Assembly (NCBI GenBank): GCA_016721845.1
Contig: JADKHK010000013.1
Location: 434,001 to 498,000, forward strand
DNA from: Lysobacterales bacterium
Lineage (GTDB): Bacteria; Pseudomonadota; Gammaproteobacteria; Xanthomonadales; Ahniellaceae
Direction of reading: 5' to 3'
Length of the DNA: 64,000 nucleotides
The position numbers and the translations under genes are program-made. Shown in pieces: positions 8,248 to 16,996 of the stretch (position 1 is its first letter; every line of letters starts with the position of its first letter). A model generated the notes under the pieces. That model saw only the letters and a list, made by a program, of their open reading frames with translations. It made no database searches and was not told the origin of the DNA.

Positions 8248-9987
8248 TCAGGCATTCGCCATCGCATCCACGACCTCGGCCAACGCGGCGCGGTCGGGGG
8301 CGTGGAGGAGGCGGGCGGCCTTGTTCTTGAGGGATTTGCGCGACAGCGTGGCGATGGTTTCGCGGACGTCGGCGAGTGCGCTCGGATGCATCGAGAATTC
8401 GGTCAGGCCGAGCGCGATCAGCAGCGGCGTGTAGGTCGGATCACCGGCGATTTCGCCGCAGACGCTGATCGGGCGCTTGGCCTGGCGCGCGTTGTCGAGC
8501 ACGAGATAGAGCAGGCGCAGGAAGCCCGGATGCAGCGGGTCGTAATTGGCCGACACGGCGGCATTGTTGCGATCGGCCGCGAGCACATATTGCGCGAGAT
8601 CGTTGCTGCCGATGGCGAGGAAGTCGGCATGGCGTGCGATATCGGCGCTGACCAGGGCCGCGGCTGGCACTTCGATCATCGCTCCGAGCGGAATCTCGTC
8701 GGCGACCGGATGGCGCGAACGGCGCACTTCATCGGTGCACAGTTCGATCAATTCGCGCGCCTCGCGCACCTCTTCGACCGACGACACCATCGGCAGCAGG
8801 ATGCGCATCGGACCATAGGCCGAAGCCCGCAGCATCGCCCGAAGTTGCGCCGAGAAGATGTCGCGGCGCGCCAGCGAGTACCGGATGCCGCGCAGACCGA
8901 GTGCGGGATTCTCCTCGGCACCGATGTCGAGCGGACCGCCGATGGCCTTGTCGGCACCGAGGTCCAGCGTGCGCAGCGTCACCGGGCGTCCGGCCATCGC
9001 GACGATGCCATCGCGGTAGGCGCGGAACTGCTCGTCTTCGGTTGGCAATTCGCGCCGCTTCATGAACAGGAATTCGGTCCGGAACAGGCCGACGCCGTCG
9101 GCACCGGAGCGCCGGGCGGCCGCGATCACGTCTGCATTCTCGGCGTTGACATGCAGCTTGATCGACACGCCGTCGCGGGTGCGTGCGTCCGTCACCTTCA
9201 CGCGTGCACGCTGCTTGCGCAGCTTTTCCGCTTCCTTCTGCTGCGTGCGGAAGCGACTGAGGTCGATGTTGTCCGGGCGCACGATGATGCGGCCCTGGTC
9301 GGCATCGAGCAGGATGGGGTCGCCCTCGTGCACCACCGCGAGCGCCTGCTTCACGCCGCAGGCAAAGGGCAGGCGCAGCCCGCGCGCAAGGATGGCGGTG
9401 TGCGAATACGGGCTGCTGGCGGTGCAGATCAGGCCGCGCAGACCGCTGTCCGCCAATTGCGCGAGTTCGGCCGGCGGCACGGTGTCACAGACCAGGATCT
9501 GGCCTTCCGCGGAATGCTTGCGTTCCGGTTCCGCGCCGCCGCGAGCGAGCGCCGCGTAGACGCGCGACACGACATGGTCGAGATCGTCGCGACGCGCGCG
9601 CAGGTACGGGTCGTCGATGGCATCGAACGCTTCGGCCAGCAGGTCGCGCTGGCGCTTCAGCGCCGCCGTTGCGCGCAATTGGTCCTTGCGGATCAGCGCG
9701 ATGACGGTGTCGGTGAATTCCGGATCGTCGAGGATCATCGCGTGCGCGTCGATGATCTCCGAGAGGTCGCGTGCCAGCGCGCCGCTGACCTTGTCGCTGA
9801 GGTTCGCGAGTTCGGTCCGCGCCGTCTTCAATGCACCCTCGAAACGCTTGACCTCGTTCGGCACACCGGCGGCAGGCAAAGGCTCGGTTTCGACATCGAT
9901 CTTGGTCGAATAGACGACGCGCGCACTGCCGAGCGCCAGACCTTTGGCCGCGATGTTTCCGTCGAGTTCGGTGCGCGCGGTCGTCAT
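8248..9987 (-). CDS. ptsI: Phosphoenolpyruvate-protein phosphotransferase (PTS enzyme I)
   Basis: Enzyme I takes phosphate from phosphoenolpyruvate onto a histidine and passes it to HPr. The 579 residues include the N-terminal HPr-binding domain, the phosphohistidine segment SSPYSHTAILARGL (about residues 185-198), and the C-terminal PEP-binding TIM barrel with GLFRTEFLFM, LRTLDLGADK, AIGSNDLAQY and SVCGEIAGDP. It lacks an N-terminal GAF domain, so it is a standard EI and not PtsP/EINtr. It is the last gene of the ptsN-hprK-rapZ-EIIA-HPr-EI cluster and overlaps HPr by 4 bases. No EIIBC permease is in the window, which suggests a regulatory relay. Confidence 0.95.
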   Translation of the reverse strand: MTTARTELDGNIAAKGLALGSARVVYSTKIDVETEPLPAAGVPNEVKRFEGALKTARTELANLSDKVSGALARDLSEIIDAHAMILDDPEFTDTVIALIRKDQLRATAALKRQRDLLAEAFDAIDDPYLRARRDDLDHVVSRVYAALARGGAEPERKHSAEGQILVCDTVPPAELAQLADSGLRGLICTASSPYSHTAILARGLRLPFACGVKQALAVVHEGDPILLDADQGRIIVRPDNIDLSRFRTQQKEAEKLRKQRARVKVTDARTRDGVSIKLHVNAENADVIAAARRSGADGVGLFRTEFLFMKRRELPTEDEQFRAYRDGIVAMAGRPVTLRTLDLGADKAIGGPLDIGAEENPALGLRGIRYSLARRDIFSAQLRAMLRASAYGPMRILLPMVSSVEEVREARELIELCTDEVRRSRHPVADEIPLGAMIEVPAAALVSADIARHADFLAIGSNDLAQYVLAADRNNAAVSANYDPLHPGFLRLLYLVLDNARQAKRPISVCGEIAGDPTYTPLLIALGLTEFSMHPSALADVRETIATLSRKSLKNKAARLLHAPDRAALAEVVDAMANA

Positions 9988-10253
9988 TCGCCCTCGTCGA
10001 ACTTGCGCTGGAACAGGTCGGCCACGGCGGCCATCGCCGCAGCTTCATCCTCGCCTTCGATCCGCAGCCTGACCGGCGTGCCGATGCCGGCCGCGAGCAA
10101 CATCAGGCCCATGATGCTCTTGGCATTGATCTCGCGTCCGCGGCAGCCGAGCATCACGGTGGACCGGTAACCCGACACGAGTTGCACCAGCTTGGCCGAC
10201 GCACGTGCATGCAGGCCGAGCTTGTTGCTGATGATGATGTCCTGCTCAAGCAT
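9984..10253 (-). CDS. ptsH: HPr phosphocarrier protein
   Basis: HPr carries phosphate from enzyme I to EIIA proteins. In this 89-residue protein, the phosphorylated His15 lies in KLGLHARASAK. Ser46, the target of HPr kinase, lies in INAKSIMGLM. Having both sites together with hprK 1.3 kb upstream argues that this HPr is controlled by ATP-dependent serine phosphorylation as well as by the PEP chain. It overlaps EIIA upstream by 8 bases and EI downstream by 4 bases. Confidence 0.95.
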   Translation of the reverse strand: MLEQDIIISNKLGLHARASAKLVQLVSGYRSTVMLGCRGREINAKSIMGLMLLAAGIGTPVRLRIEGEDEAAAMAAVADLFQRKFDEGE

Positions 10254-10638
10254 GGTCGACGATCACTCCGTTGCGCGCGCCAGCCGTCGCGGTGTTGACG
10301 AGTTCGTCCAGCGATTGTTCCGCATAGTTCATTACCCGCAACAGCATCGGCAGGTTCACGCCGGCGACCCGGCGTACGCGCCCGCCCAGGTTCGCGAGCT
10401 TGGCTGCGACATTGCTCGGCGTTGCGCCGTAGACGTCGGTGAGCACGAGCACGCCGGCGCCGGTGTCCAGTTCGCGCATCGCTGCCGAAGCGCGCATCAG
10501 GACTTGTTCCGGGCCTTCGCCGAAGCCGGCTTCGACCGCTGCGGTCTTCAATGGCAGTGGACCAACGATGCCGCGCGCCGCACCGAGCATGCCCGGGCCG
10601 ACGCCGCTGTGGGTGAGCAACAAGACGCCGACGCTCAT
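10246..10638 (-). CDS. PTS EIIA component, mannose/fructose (EIIA-Man) family
   Basis: This 130-residue cytoplasmic protein is a stand-alone mannose-family EIIA domain. The phospho-acceptor is His10 in LLLTHSGVG, and LVLTDVYGATPSNVA is the usual second motif. It would accept phosphate from HPr-His15. With no EIIB, EIIC or EIID partner in view, it probably signals rather than transports, as proposed for the same cluster in other proteobacteria. It is coupled to rapZ (4-base overlap) and to HPr (8-base overlap). Confidence 0.9.
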   Translation of the reverse strand: MSVGVLLLTHSGVGPGMLGAARGIVGPLPLKTAAVEAGFGEGPEQVLMRASAAMRELDTGAGVLVLTDVYGATPSNVAAKLANLGGRVRRVAGVNLPMLLRVMNYAEQSLDELVNTATAGARNGVIVDHA

Positions 10639-11546
10639 TCGAGCTCCCGATGGAAGGTCATGACGTGCTCGCGCGTCTCGCGAAAGGCTTCGGCGAGGCG
10701 TTCGACGATGTAGACCGAGCGATGCCGGCCGCCGGTGCAGCCGATGCCGACGGTGATGTAGCTGCGCTGGTCCGCTTCGAAACGCGGCAACCAGGTGGCG
10801 AGCAGGCCGCGGATCTGTTCGATGTAATGGCCCACTTCCGGAAACTTCGCGAAGTAGTCGCGGATCGCCGCATCGCGCCCGGACAGCGGACGCAGGGTCG
10901 CTTCCCAGTGCGGATTCGGCAGGCAGCGCGCATCGAACACGAAATCGGCGTCGCTCGGAACACCGCGCTTGTAGGCGAAGGATTCGAACAGCAGCGACAG
11001 GCCGGCGCCCTGGGTGCCGAACTCAGTGGCGATGACGCGGCGCAACTGGTGCACATTGAGGTCGGAGGAGTCGATGACCTTGTCGGCAATCGCCACCAGG
11101 GGTCGCAGCAACTTGCGTTCAAGCACGATGGCGTCGTTCAGCGCGAGACCGTCATGCGTGAGCGGATGGCGCCGGCGGGTATCCGAAAAGCGCTTCAACA
11201 GCACGTCGTCGCGGGTGTCGAGAAAGATCAGCTGGTAAGCCAGCCCGAGATGGGCGATGCGCGCGAGCATGGCCGGCAGTTTCTGCAAGTCGTCCTGGCG
11301 ATTGCGCACGTCGACGCCGACCGCGAGTCGCGGGTAGTGGCCCTGCGCGCGCACCGCATCGACGAAGGAGGGCAACAAGGCGGTCGGCAGGTTGTCGACG
11401 CAGTAGTAATCGAGGTCTTCGAGCGTGCGCAGCGCGACGGTTTTTCCGGCGCCGGACAAGCCGCTGACGATGATCAGTCGCTCGCTCGGCTGCCCGGGCG
11501 TGCGGGGCGGTGGCGGCGGCGTGAAATGCAGGGGCTGGTCTACCAT
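10635..11546 (-). CDS. rapZ: RNase adapter protein RapZ
   Basis: RapZ is an RNA-binding, P-loop protein that in E. coli directs RNase E to the sRNA GlmZ and so tunes glucosamine-6-phosphate synthesis. Walker A is GLSGAGKT within IIVSGLSGAGKTVALRTLED, near residues 28-36. The C-terminal half has the GCTGGRHRSVYIVERLAE motif, and VFDARCLPNPHW is typical of the family. The 303 residues are slightly longer than in E. coli because of a proline-rich N-terminus (FTPPPPPRTP). The gene lies between hprK (7-base overlap) and EIIA (4-base overlap), a position conserved in proteobacteria. Confidence 0.95.
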   Translation of the reverse strand: MVDQPLHFTPPPPPRTPGQPSERLIIVSGLSGAGKTVALRTLEDLDYYCVDNLPTALLPSFVDAVRAQGHYPRLAVGVDVRNRQDDLQKLPAMLARIAHLGLAYQLIFLDTRDDVLLKRFSDTRRRHPLTHDGLALNDAIVLERKLLRPLVAIADKVIDSSDLNVHQLRRVIATEFGTQGAGLSLLFESFAYKRGVPSDADFVFDARCLPNPHWEATLRPLSGRDAAIRDYFAKFPEVGHYIEQIRGLLATWLPRFEADQRSYITVGIGCTGGRHRSVYIVERLAEAFRETREHVMTFHRELE

Positions 11547-12496
11547 GGCGAGAGTCGACGCATCTGGTGGGCCTGGCGGTCGATGAAGGTTTGCGCAGGG
11601 TCGATGCCCTTGCTCTTGAGCAGGAAGGTGCGTGTCGCCGCTTCCACCAGAACCGCGAGATTGCGGCCGGCCGCAACCGGCAGCGTGATCTGCGGCACCT
11701 CGACGTCCAGCACGTTGCGGGTGGTGGTCACGCCCTGCAGGCGCGCCATGCCGTCATTCTGCGCATGCACGTCCTCGAGCTTGCCGAGATGCACGACCAG
11801 GCGCAGGTACTTGTTCCGCTTGATCGAGGTGTCGCCGAACATCTGACGCACATTCAGGATGCCGAGACCGCGCACTTCGAGCAGGTCCTGCAGCATTTCC
11901 GGGCAGGTGCCGTCGATCACGTCGGGTGCGATCAGGGTGAACTCGGGTGCGTCGTCGGCGATCAGGCGATGCCCGCGCGTGACCAGTTCCAGCGCCAGTT
12001 CGCTCTTGCCGGAACCGGCATCGCCGGTGATCAGCACGCCGATCGAATAGACCTCCATGAACACCCCGTGCAGCGAGGTGTTGCGCGCCAATGCCCGCGA
12101 CAGGTGGTACTGCATGTAGGTCAGCACTTCGTGGCCGCGCTTGGCGCTGACCCAGATCGGCGTCTGCGTCTCCTCGGCTGCCTCGCGCAGATCGGCCGGT
12201 ACCGCCTGGTCGCGTGTCACCACGATCGCGGTGGGCTTGTAGTTCATGATCTTCTGCACCGTATCCCAGCGCTGGCGGGAATCGAGTGCATCGAGGTATT
12301 TCAGTTCGTCGATGCCGACGATCTGGACCTTGTTCGGATAGATGATGTTGAGATAGCCGACCAGCGATGGCCGCCGTTGCAGGTTCTCGCCCGGCTCGAC
12401 CAGTCGATGTTCGCCGCGTTGACCGGCTGACCAGCGCAGCTTCATGCGGTCCGCGACCTGGTCGAACAATTCCCGGGCGGTGATGGTCCGGATCAT
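11540..12496 (-). CDS. hprK: HPr kinase/phosphorylase
   Basis: HprK/P phosphorylates HPr on Ser46 and also removes that phosphate. The 318-residue protein has an N-terminal DRTGG-like region and the P-loop GDAGSGKS at residues 158-165. The family signature LLEVRGLGILNVRQMFG and a downstream basic segment follow. It starts at ATG 12496 (MIRTITARELFDQVADR), overlapping the end of ptsN by 4 bases. HprK is typical of Firmicutes but is also found in some proteobacteria, including Xanthomonadales, between ptsN and rapZ. The matching Ser46 substrate is encoded downstream in the same operon. Confidence 0.95.
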   Translation of the reverse strand: MIRTITARELFDQVADRMKLRWSAGQRGEHRLVEPGENLQRRPSLVGYLNIIYPNKVQIVGIDELKYLDALDSRQRWDTVQKIMNYKPTAIVVTRDQAVPADLREAAEETQTPIWVSAKRGHEVLTYMQYHLSRALARNTSLHGVFMEVYSIGVLITGDAGSGKSELALELVTRGHRLIADDAPEFTLIAPDVIDGTCPEMLQDLLEVRGLGILNVRQMFGDTSIKRNKYLRLVVHLGKLEDVHAQNDGMARLQGVTTTRNVLDVEVPQITLPVAAGRNLAVLVEAATRTFLLKSKGIDPAQTFIDRQAHQMRRLSPW

Positions 12497-12954
12497 GCGG
12501 CGGCTCCCGTCAGCGAATCGCTGAGGATGTCGATGACGCGTTGCGGCGTGCGCGCGTGGCGCAGGCGTTCGCGTGTGGCGGCGTCGCCGAAGCAATCCGC
12601 GAATTCGGCGAGGATGGCGAGGTGTTCGCTGGCGGCATGTGCGGGCACGAGCAGGGCGAAGAAGAGATCAACCGGCAGGCCGTCCGGGGCATGGAAATCG
12701 ACACCATTGCGGGTGTTGACGAATGCGGCGAGCGGCTTGTCGAGCTGTTCGACGCGGGTGTGCGGGATCGCAACGCCATCGCCGAGTGCGGTCGAACTGC
12801 CGAGTTCACGGCGACGCAATGCGGCGTAGATCTCGTCGTGCGGATGATCGGGGCTGCCGAGCAGTGCAGCGATCTGCTGAAGCACCGCGTCGCGGTCGCC
12901 GGCAGGGTGGGAGAGCACGATGCGGTCGTGCGAGAGCAGGCGGCTTAGGCGCAT
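12493..12954 (-). CDS. ptsN: Nitrogen-PTS EIIA protein PtsN
   Basis: PtsN (EIIA-Ntr) is a regulatory phosphoprotein tied to nitrogen, potassium and envelope stress responses. The phosphorylated histidine is His65 in GDGVAIPHTRVEQL, and VDLFFALLVPAHAASEHL is the other family landmark. The frame is open 57 bases further upstream, but ATG 12954 (MRLSRLLSHDRIVL) gives the usual 153-residue domain. It sits downstream of rpoN and hpf, as in E. coli, and runs into hprK through ATGA. Confidence 0.93.
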   Translation of the reverse strand: MRLSRLLSHDRIVLSHPAGDRDAVLQQIAALLGSPDHPHDEIYAALRRRELGSSTALGDGVAIPHTRVEQLDKPLAAFVNTRNGVDFHAPDGLPVDLFFALLVPAHAASEHLAILAEFADCFGDAATRERLRHARTPQRVIDILSDSLTGAAA

Positions 12955-13017
12955 CGTCGGTCGGGGTTCCGGGTTGCGGAAGGCGCTGGCCGCACGCTGC
13001 GGCCAGCGCAAAGGCGG

Positions 13018-13341
13018 TCAGGTGCCGGTCTTGCGGACTTGCGCTTCGGCGCGATGATGGTCGGTCAGCTTTTCCTTGTGCTTGCGGATCTGGCTGTCGA
13101 GCTTGTCGCTGAGCAGGTCGATGGCCGCGTACATGTCGCTGGCCTCTGCCTCGGCGTGGATCTGCTTCTGGGTGGAGTTGATCGTGGCTTCGGCCTTGTG
13201 CAGGAGCTTTTCCAGTCCCAGCACGACGTGCACATTGGTCAGATGATCGAAGTGGCGTTCGACGCGTTGCAGCTTTTCCGTCGCGTAATCGCGCAGTGCG
13301 GGAGTGACTTCAACGCCATGTCCAGAGATCTCGAGTTGCAT
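13018..13341 (-). CDS. hpf: Ribosome hibernation-promoting factor, short form
   Basis: HPF binds the small ribosomal subunit and promotes inactive 100S dimers in stationary phase. The 107-residue protein begins MQLEISGHGVEVTPALRDYA and shows the single HPF/YfiA domain with KLQRVERHFDHL and ATINSTQKQIHAEAEASDMYAAIDLL. The long-form C-terminal dimerisation domain is absent. It lies between rpoN and ptsN, its standard place. 135 bases separate it from rpoN. Confidence 0.94.
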   Translation of the reverse strand: MQLEISGHGVEVTPALRDYATEKLQRVERHFDHLTNVHVVLGLEKLLHKAEATINSTQKQIHAEAEASDMYAAIDLLSDKLDSQIRKHKEKLTDHHRAEAQVRKTGT

Positions 13342-13476
13342 GAGCTACCTCCAACGATTGAGGGCGCGGATGGGCGCCCGGATAGTCCGCCGCGATGGTG
13401 ACTGTCGCGCCGGCAAGGCAAGTATGGGGTCGGCGTTCGCGATCGGAAGGGAGGCATCGACGAATTCACGTCTCGA

Positions 13477-14895
13477 TCATGCCTTGCGCAACCGGTCGCT
13501 GGACGAAGGGATATTCATGGCCTCACGGTACTTGGCGACCGTGCGTCGCGCAACCTGGATGCCGGCGTGTTTCAATGATTCCATCAGCGACTGGTCGCTG
13601 AGCGGTCGGGCTTTGCTTTCGGCATCGATCAGCTTGCGGATCATCGCCTGGATCGCCGTGGCCGACGCTTCACCCCCCTCGCTGGTGGCAACCCCGCTGG
13701 AGAAGAAGCGCTTGAGTTCGAACACGCCGCGCGGTGTCGCCATGTACTTGCGGGTGGTGGCGCGGGAAATGGTCGATTCGTGCAGGCCGACCTCCTCTGC
13801 GATCGCGCGCAAGGTGAGGGGGCGCAGTGCTTCCGGGCCGTAATCCAGAAAAGCGCCCTGTTCACGCACGATGGCGTTGCCGACCTTCAGCAAGGTATCG
13901 CCGCGCTGCGCCAGACTTTTCATCAGCCAGCGCGCTTCCTGCAGGCGGCCGCGCAGGTAGTTCCCGGTCTCGCCCCTCGACTCCGCGGCCATGCGTTCGT
14001 AGTGGCGGTTGATCCCGATGGCCGGCGCACTGCCCGGGTTCAATTGCACGCGCCAGCGACCGTTGAGCTTGCGCGCGACCAGATCGGGGACAACGGCATC
14101 GCCTTCGCTGTCGACCGGGCGTTCTCCGGGGCGCGGATTCAGGCTGCGGATCAGGCGCAGTGCCGAATCGATCTCCGCCGCGCTGACGCCGAGTCGACGT
14201 GCCAGTTGCTGGGCATCGGTCTTCGGCAGGGTGTCGAGGTGTTCCGCGACAATCCGCAACGCAAGGTCGCGAGCGGCGCATGCGGGCTGCTGACGCAATT
14301 GCAATTGCAGGCATTCGCGCAGGTTGCGCGCACCGACACCGGGAGGGTCGCACTGCTGCAACAGGCAGCGCAGCACCGAGATGTCTTCTGGCGTGACCTG
14401 CCAGTCTGCGGGAAGTGCGGCGATGATGCCAGCATCGTCCTCATGCAAGTAGCCATCTTCGCCAATTGCATCGACCAGCGCTGCGGCAATGGCGCGATCG
14501 CGCTCGGACAGGGGACGCAGGGCGAGTTGCCAGGCCAGCTCGGCGCGCAGATCGGGTGCCTCGGCGGCGAGTTCACGTTCGCCGTCTTCGCCGGCATGGC
14601 CGCCGGACCCCGGTTCGCTCCAGTCACTGAAGGTTTCGAAGTCCTGCAGGTCCAACTGGTCGTCGATATCGTCGGTCGGCTCGGGCTCGCGCTCATCGGA
14701 CGGCTCGGGACTATCGCCGAAGTCGTCCGCAGGCAGGTCTTCCTCGCGTTCCAGTACCGGGTTCGATTCGAGCAGGTGGGTGACCTCCAGCTCCAGTTCC
14801 AGCGTCGACATGGCCAGCAGCTTGATCGCCTGCGTGAGCTGCGGCGTCAGTTTCAGGCTTTGGCTGAGTCCGATCTGGAGAGCGGCTTTGACCAC
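13477..14895 (-). CDS. rpoN: RNA polymerase sigma-54 factor
   Basis: Sigma-54 directs polymerase to -24/-12 promoters and needs AAA+ activators. The N-terminal Gln/Leu-rich activator-interacting region (LQIGLSQSLKLTPQLTQAI) is followed by an acidic linker (about residues 40-110), the core-binding domain, the HTH (HESTISRATTRKYM) and the C-terminal RpoN box ARRTVAKYREAMNIP that reads the -24 element. I chose the GTG at 14895 because a GGAGG-type Shine-Dalgarno lies about 10 bases upstream and the protein then starts at the conserved VKAALQIGLSQ; the frame extends to a TTG at 14928. Length is 472 residues. Confidence 0.94.
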   Translation of the reverse strand: MVKAALQIGLSQSLKLTPQLTQAIKLLAMSTLELELEVTHLLESNPVLEREEDLPADDFGDSPEPSDEREPEPTDDIDDQLDLQDFETFSDWSEPGSGGHAGEDGERELAAEAPDLRAELAWQLALRPLSERDRAIAAALVDAIGEDGYLHEDDAGIIAALPADWQVTPEDISVLRCLLQQCDPPGVGARNLRECLQLQLRQQPACAARDLALRIVAEHLDTLPKTDAQQLARRLGVSAAEIDSALRLIRSLNPRPGERPVDSEGDAVVPDLVARKLNGRWRVQLNPGSAPAIGINRHYERMAAESRGETGNYLRGRLQEARWLMKSLAQRGDTLLKVGNAIVREQGAFLDYGPEALRPLTLRAIAEEVGLHESTISRATTRKYMATPRGVFELKRFFSSGVATSEGGEASATAIQAMIRKLIDAESKARPLSDQSLMESLKHAGIQVARRTVAKYREAMNIPSSSDRLRKA

Positions 14896-14986
14896 GCTGG
14901 GGCGGCCCTCCGTGCGGCCTGGAAGCAAGATTCATTCCAGTCGATTCTACGCAATTCCACGATTTCGCCAAGCGCAACGCGTTGGC

Positions 14987-15661
14987 TTATTTCCCGGGGT
15001 AGCCGAGTTCGCTCATGGTCTGGCCATGCCGTTCCCAGAACAACGCGAGGTCGGCGCCGCGCAATTCGGCGATGTTCATGCTGTTCGAACCCGTGCGGAA
15101 GAACTGCGGCATGGCGGAATGCAGCGACGCGAAGTCGACGTCGGCGACGGCTGCGGGTGCCGGCAGGTCGCTGAATTCGGCGATCCGCCGCAATGCCTGT
15201 TCGGGGTCGGCAACAATGTCTTCATACCGCAGCACCAGCGTGTTCGCTCGACCCGAGAGCGCCCAGGCACGGGCGTGCGACGACCAGTCGCCGCCCCAGA
15301 CATCGCCTTTGATGACGTCGGCGAGTTGGACGTCCTCGCCGGCGATGTCGCGACGATAGTGGTAGTACGACACCACCGAAGCGCGACCGTCGCGAACGAT
15401 GCAGATCGCCTTGGCGTCGTCGTCGGGCAGCTCATGCGTCTTCATGAAGACGATCGTCGGCAAGGCTGCGGCCGCGGCGCGGATCTCGTCACGGGACAGC
15501 CCGTGCTTGCGGTGTGCGACCACCTGTTGGAACACGCGGTCGTAGCCGCCCTCGAAATGGTCGTCGTAGAGCGAGAGGGTTTCGAGGCCGAAACCGCGAT
15601 TGAGCAGGATGCGCAACAGGGTATTGCCGCTGCGCGGATAGGAGGCCAGCCAGATCAGCAT
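14987..15661 (-). CDS. Sulfotransferase-domain protein
   Basis: This 224-residue protein looks like a small PAPS-dependent sulfotransferase. The N-terminal YPRSGNT (residues 8-14) matches the 5'-phosphosulfate-binding loop. The middle segment CIVRDGRASVVSYYHYRR resembles the 3'-phosphate-binding motif (RxxxxxxxS). LRYEDIVADPEQALRRIAEF is typical of bacterial sulfotransferases. The acceptor is unknown. It is inserted, on the same strand, between lptB and rpoN, which are adjacent in most gammaproteobacteria. That position hints at a glycolipid or envelope substrate, but this is inference only. Confidence 0.8.
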   Translation of the reverse strand: MLIWLASYPRSGNTLLRILLNRGFGLETLSLYDDHFEGGYDRVFQQVVAHRKHGLSRDEIRAAAAALPTIVFMKTHELPDDDAKAICIVRDGRASVVSYYHYRRDIAGEDVQLADVIKGDVWGGDWSSHARAWALSGRANTLVLRYEDIVADPEQALRRIAEFSDLPAPAAVADVDFASLHSAMPQFFRTGSNSMNIAELRGADLALFWERHGQTMSELGYPGK

Positions 15662-15743
15662 GAGGCTCGGGGGCGAATCGTGATCAAGAGTGCGGATTCT
15701 GCCTGCCGGACCTTTCGCGGCGCATGCGCGACGTCACAATTCT

Positions 15744-16463
15744 TCAGATCGTGAACTTCTCGCCGAGATAAACCTCGCGCACGCGCTGATGGACGAGGAT
15801 CTCCGACGGTTTGCCTTCGGCAAGCACGGTGCCGGCGTGCAGGATGTAGGCGCGGTCGCAGATGCCGAGCGTCTCGCGAACATTGTGGTCGGTGATCAGC
15901 ACGCCGATGCCACGGTCCTTGAGATGCGCGACGATGCGCTGGATTTCCGATACCGAGATCGGGTCGACACCGGCGAAGGGTTCGTCGAGCAACATGAAGC
16001 GCGGCTTCGCGGCGAGCGCGCGTGCGATCTCGACGCGCCGGCGCTCGCCACCGGACAGGCTCTGGCCCTTCTGCTTGCGCACGTGGGCGATCTGCAGGTC
16101 GGCGAGCAGGGCTTCCATTTCGTCGCGCTGCTGCTTGCGGTTCAGTCCGGGGCGCAGTTCGAGCACCGCGAGCAAATTGTCTTCGACGCTGAGCGAACGG
16201 AACACCGATGGTTCCTGCGGCAGATAGCCGACGCCGCGGCGCGCGCGTTCGTGCATCGGCATCGTGCTGAGGTCGGTGTCGTCGAGCAGGATGGCGCCGG
16301 CGTCGGCGCCGATCAGGCCGACGATCATGTAGAAGCAGGTGGTCTTGCCGGCGCCGTTCGGGCCGAGCAAGCCGACGCATTCGCCGGGTGCGACCTGCAG
16401 CGAGAAGTCGGAGACGACTTCCCGGTCCTTGTAACGCTTCTTCAGGTGACGCGCCGACAGCAT
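15744..16463 (-). CDS. lptB: LPS export ABC transporter ATP-binding protein LptB
   Basis: LptB is the ATPase of the LptB2FGC complex that extracts lipopolysaccharide from the inner membrane. The 239 residues contain Walker A GPNGAGKT, the ABC signature LSGGERRRVEIARAL and Walker B FMLLDEPFAGVDP. The start overlaps the last base of lptA. Operon order kdsD-kdsC-lptC-lptA-lptB is conserved. LptF and LptG are not in the window. Confidence 0.96.
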   Translation of the reverse strand: MLSARHLKKRYKDREVVSDFSLQVAPGECVGLLGPNGAGKTTCFYMIVGLIGADAGAILLDDTDLSTMPMHERARRGVGYLPQEPSVFRSLSVEDNLLAVLELRPGLNRKQQRDEMEALLADLQIAHVRKQKGQSLSGGERRRVEIARALAAKPRFMLLDEPFAGVDPISVSEIQRIVAHLKDRGIGVLITDHNVRETLGICDRAYILHAGTVLAEGKPSEILVHQRVREVYLGEKFTI

Positions 16464-16996
16464 CAGGATTTCGGCGCTTCGGGGGTGGCCGGCACCGCGG
16501 CTTTCGGCGTTTTCGGCTTCGGTGCGATCGTCATGTTGACGCGACCGCCGGGCTCGCCGGCCTCCATCTCGCCGCTGTCGAGGTGGTAGATGACGCGTTC
16601 GCCGGTCAGCAGGCCGCGCGGGCGCTCGATACGGACGCCGCCGGTCATCACCACCTTCTGTTCGGACAACAGGTATTCGATGCGCTTCGCATCCGCCTTC
16701 AGACGTCCCTGCTGGTCGATGTCCTGCTCAAGATGCACGGGCGAGCCATCAAGAACGACGCGACTGACTTCGCCTTCCTTCTGTTCGAATTCGCCGCGCT
16801 CGGCACGGATCAGCAGCGAGCCCTGGTCGATGCGGACATCGCCGGTGAGCACCGTGATGCCGGTCTTTTCGCTGGTCTGCGAGTGTTCGGCGCCGACCTG
16901 CATCGGCTGGTCACGATCAGCCTTGGCGGCGAACGCGGGCAGGGCCGCCAGTAGGGAAACGAGCAGCGCGCTAGCGCTTCGGAGCAAAACTGCCAT
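16463..16996 (-). CDS. lptA: LPS transport periplasmic protein LptA
   Basis: LptA forms the periplasmic bridge that carries lipopolysaccharide from LptC to LptD. The protein has a signal peptide ending near LPAFA, then an OstA-like jellyroll region with GDVRIDQGSLLIRAERGEFE and GGVRIERPRGLLTGERVIYHL. The tail is Pro/Lys-rich (PKPKTPKAAVPATPEAP) and lower in complexity than in E. coli. ATG 16996 is chosen; an in-frame ATG at 17002 adds two residues. The 5' end overlaps lptC by 26 bases. Confidence 0.93.
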   Translation of the reverse strand: MAVLLRSASALLVSLLAALPAFAAKADRDQPMQVGAEHSQTSEKTGITVLTGDVRIDQGSLLIRAERGEFEQKEGEVSRVVLDGSPVHLEQDIDQQGRLKADAKRIEYLLSEQKVVMTGGVRIERPRGLLTGERVIYHLDSGEMEAGEPGGRVNMTIAPKPKTPKAAVPATPEAPKS

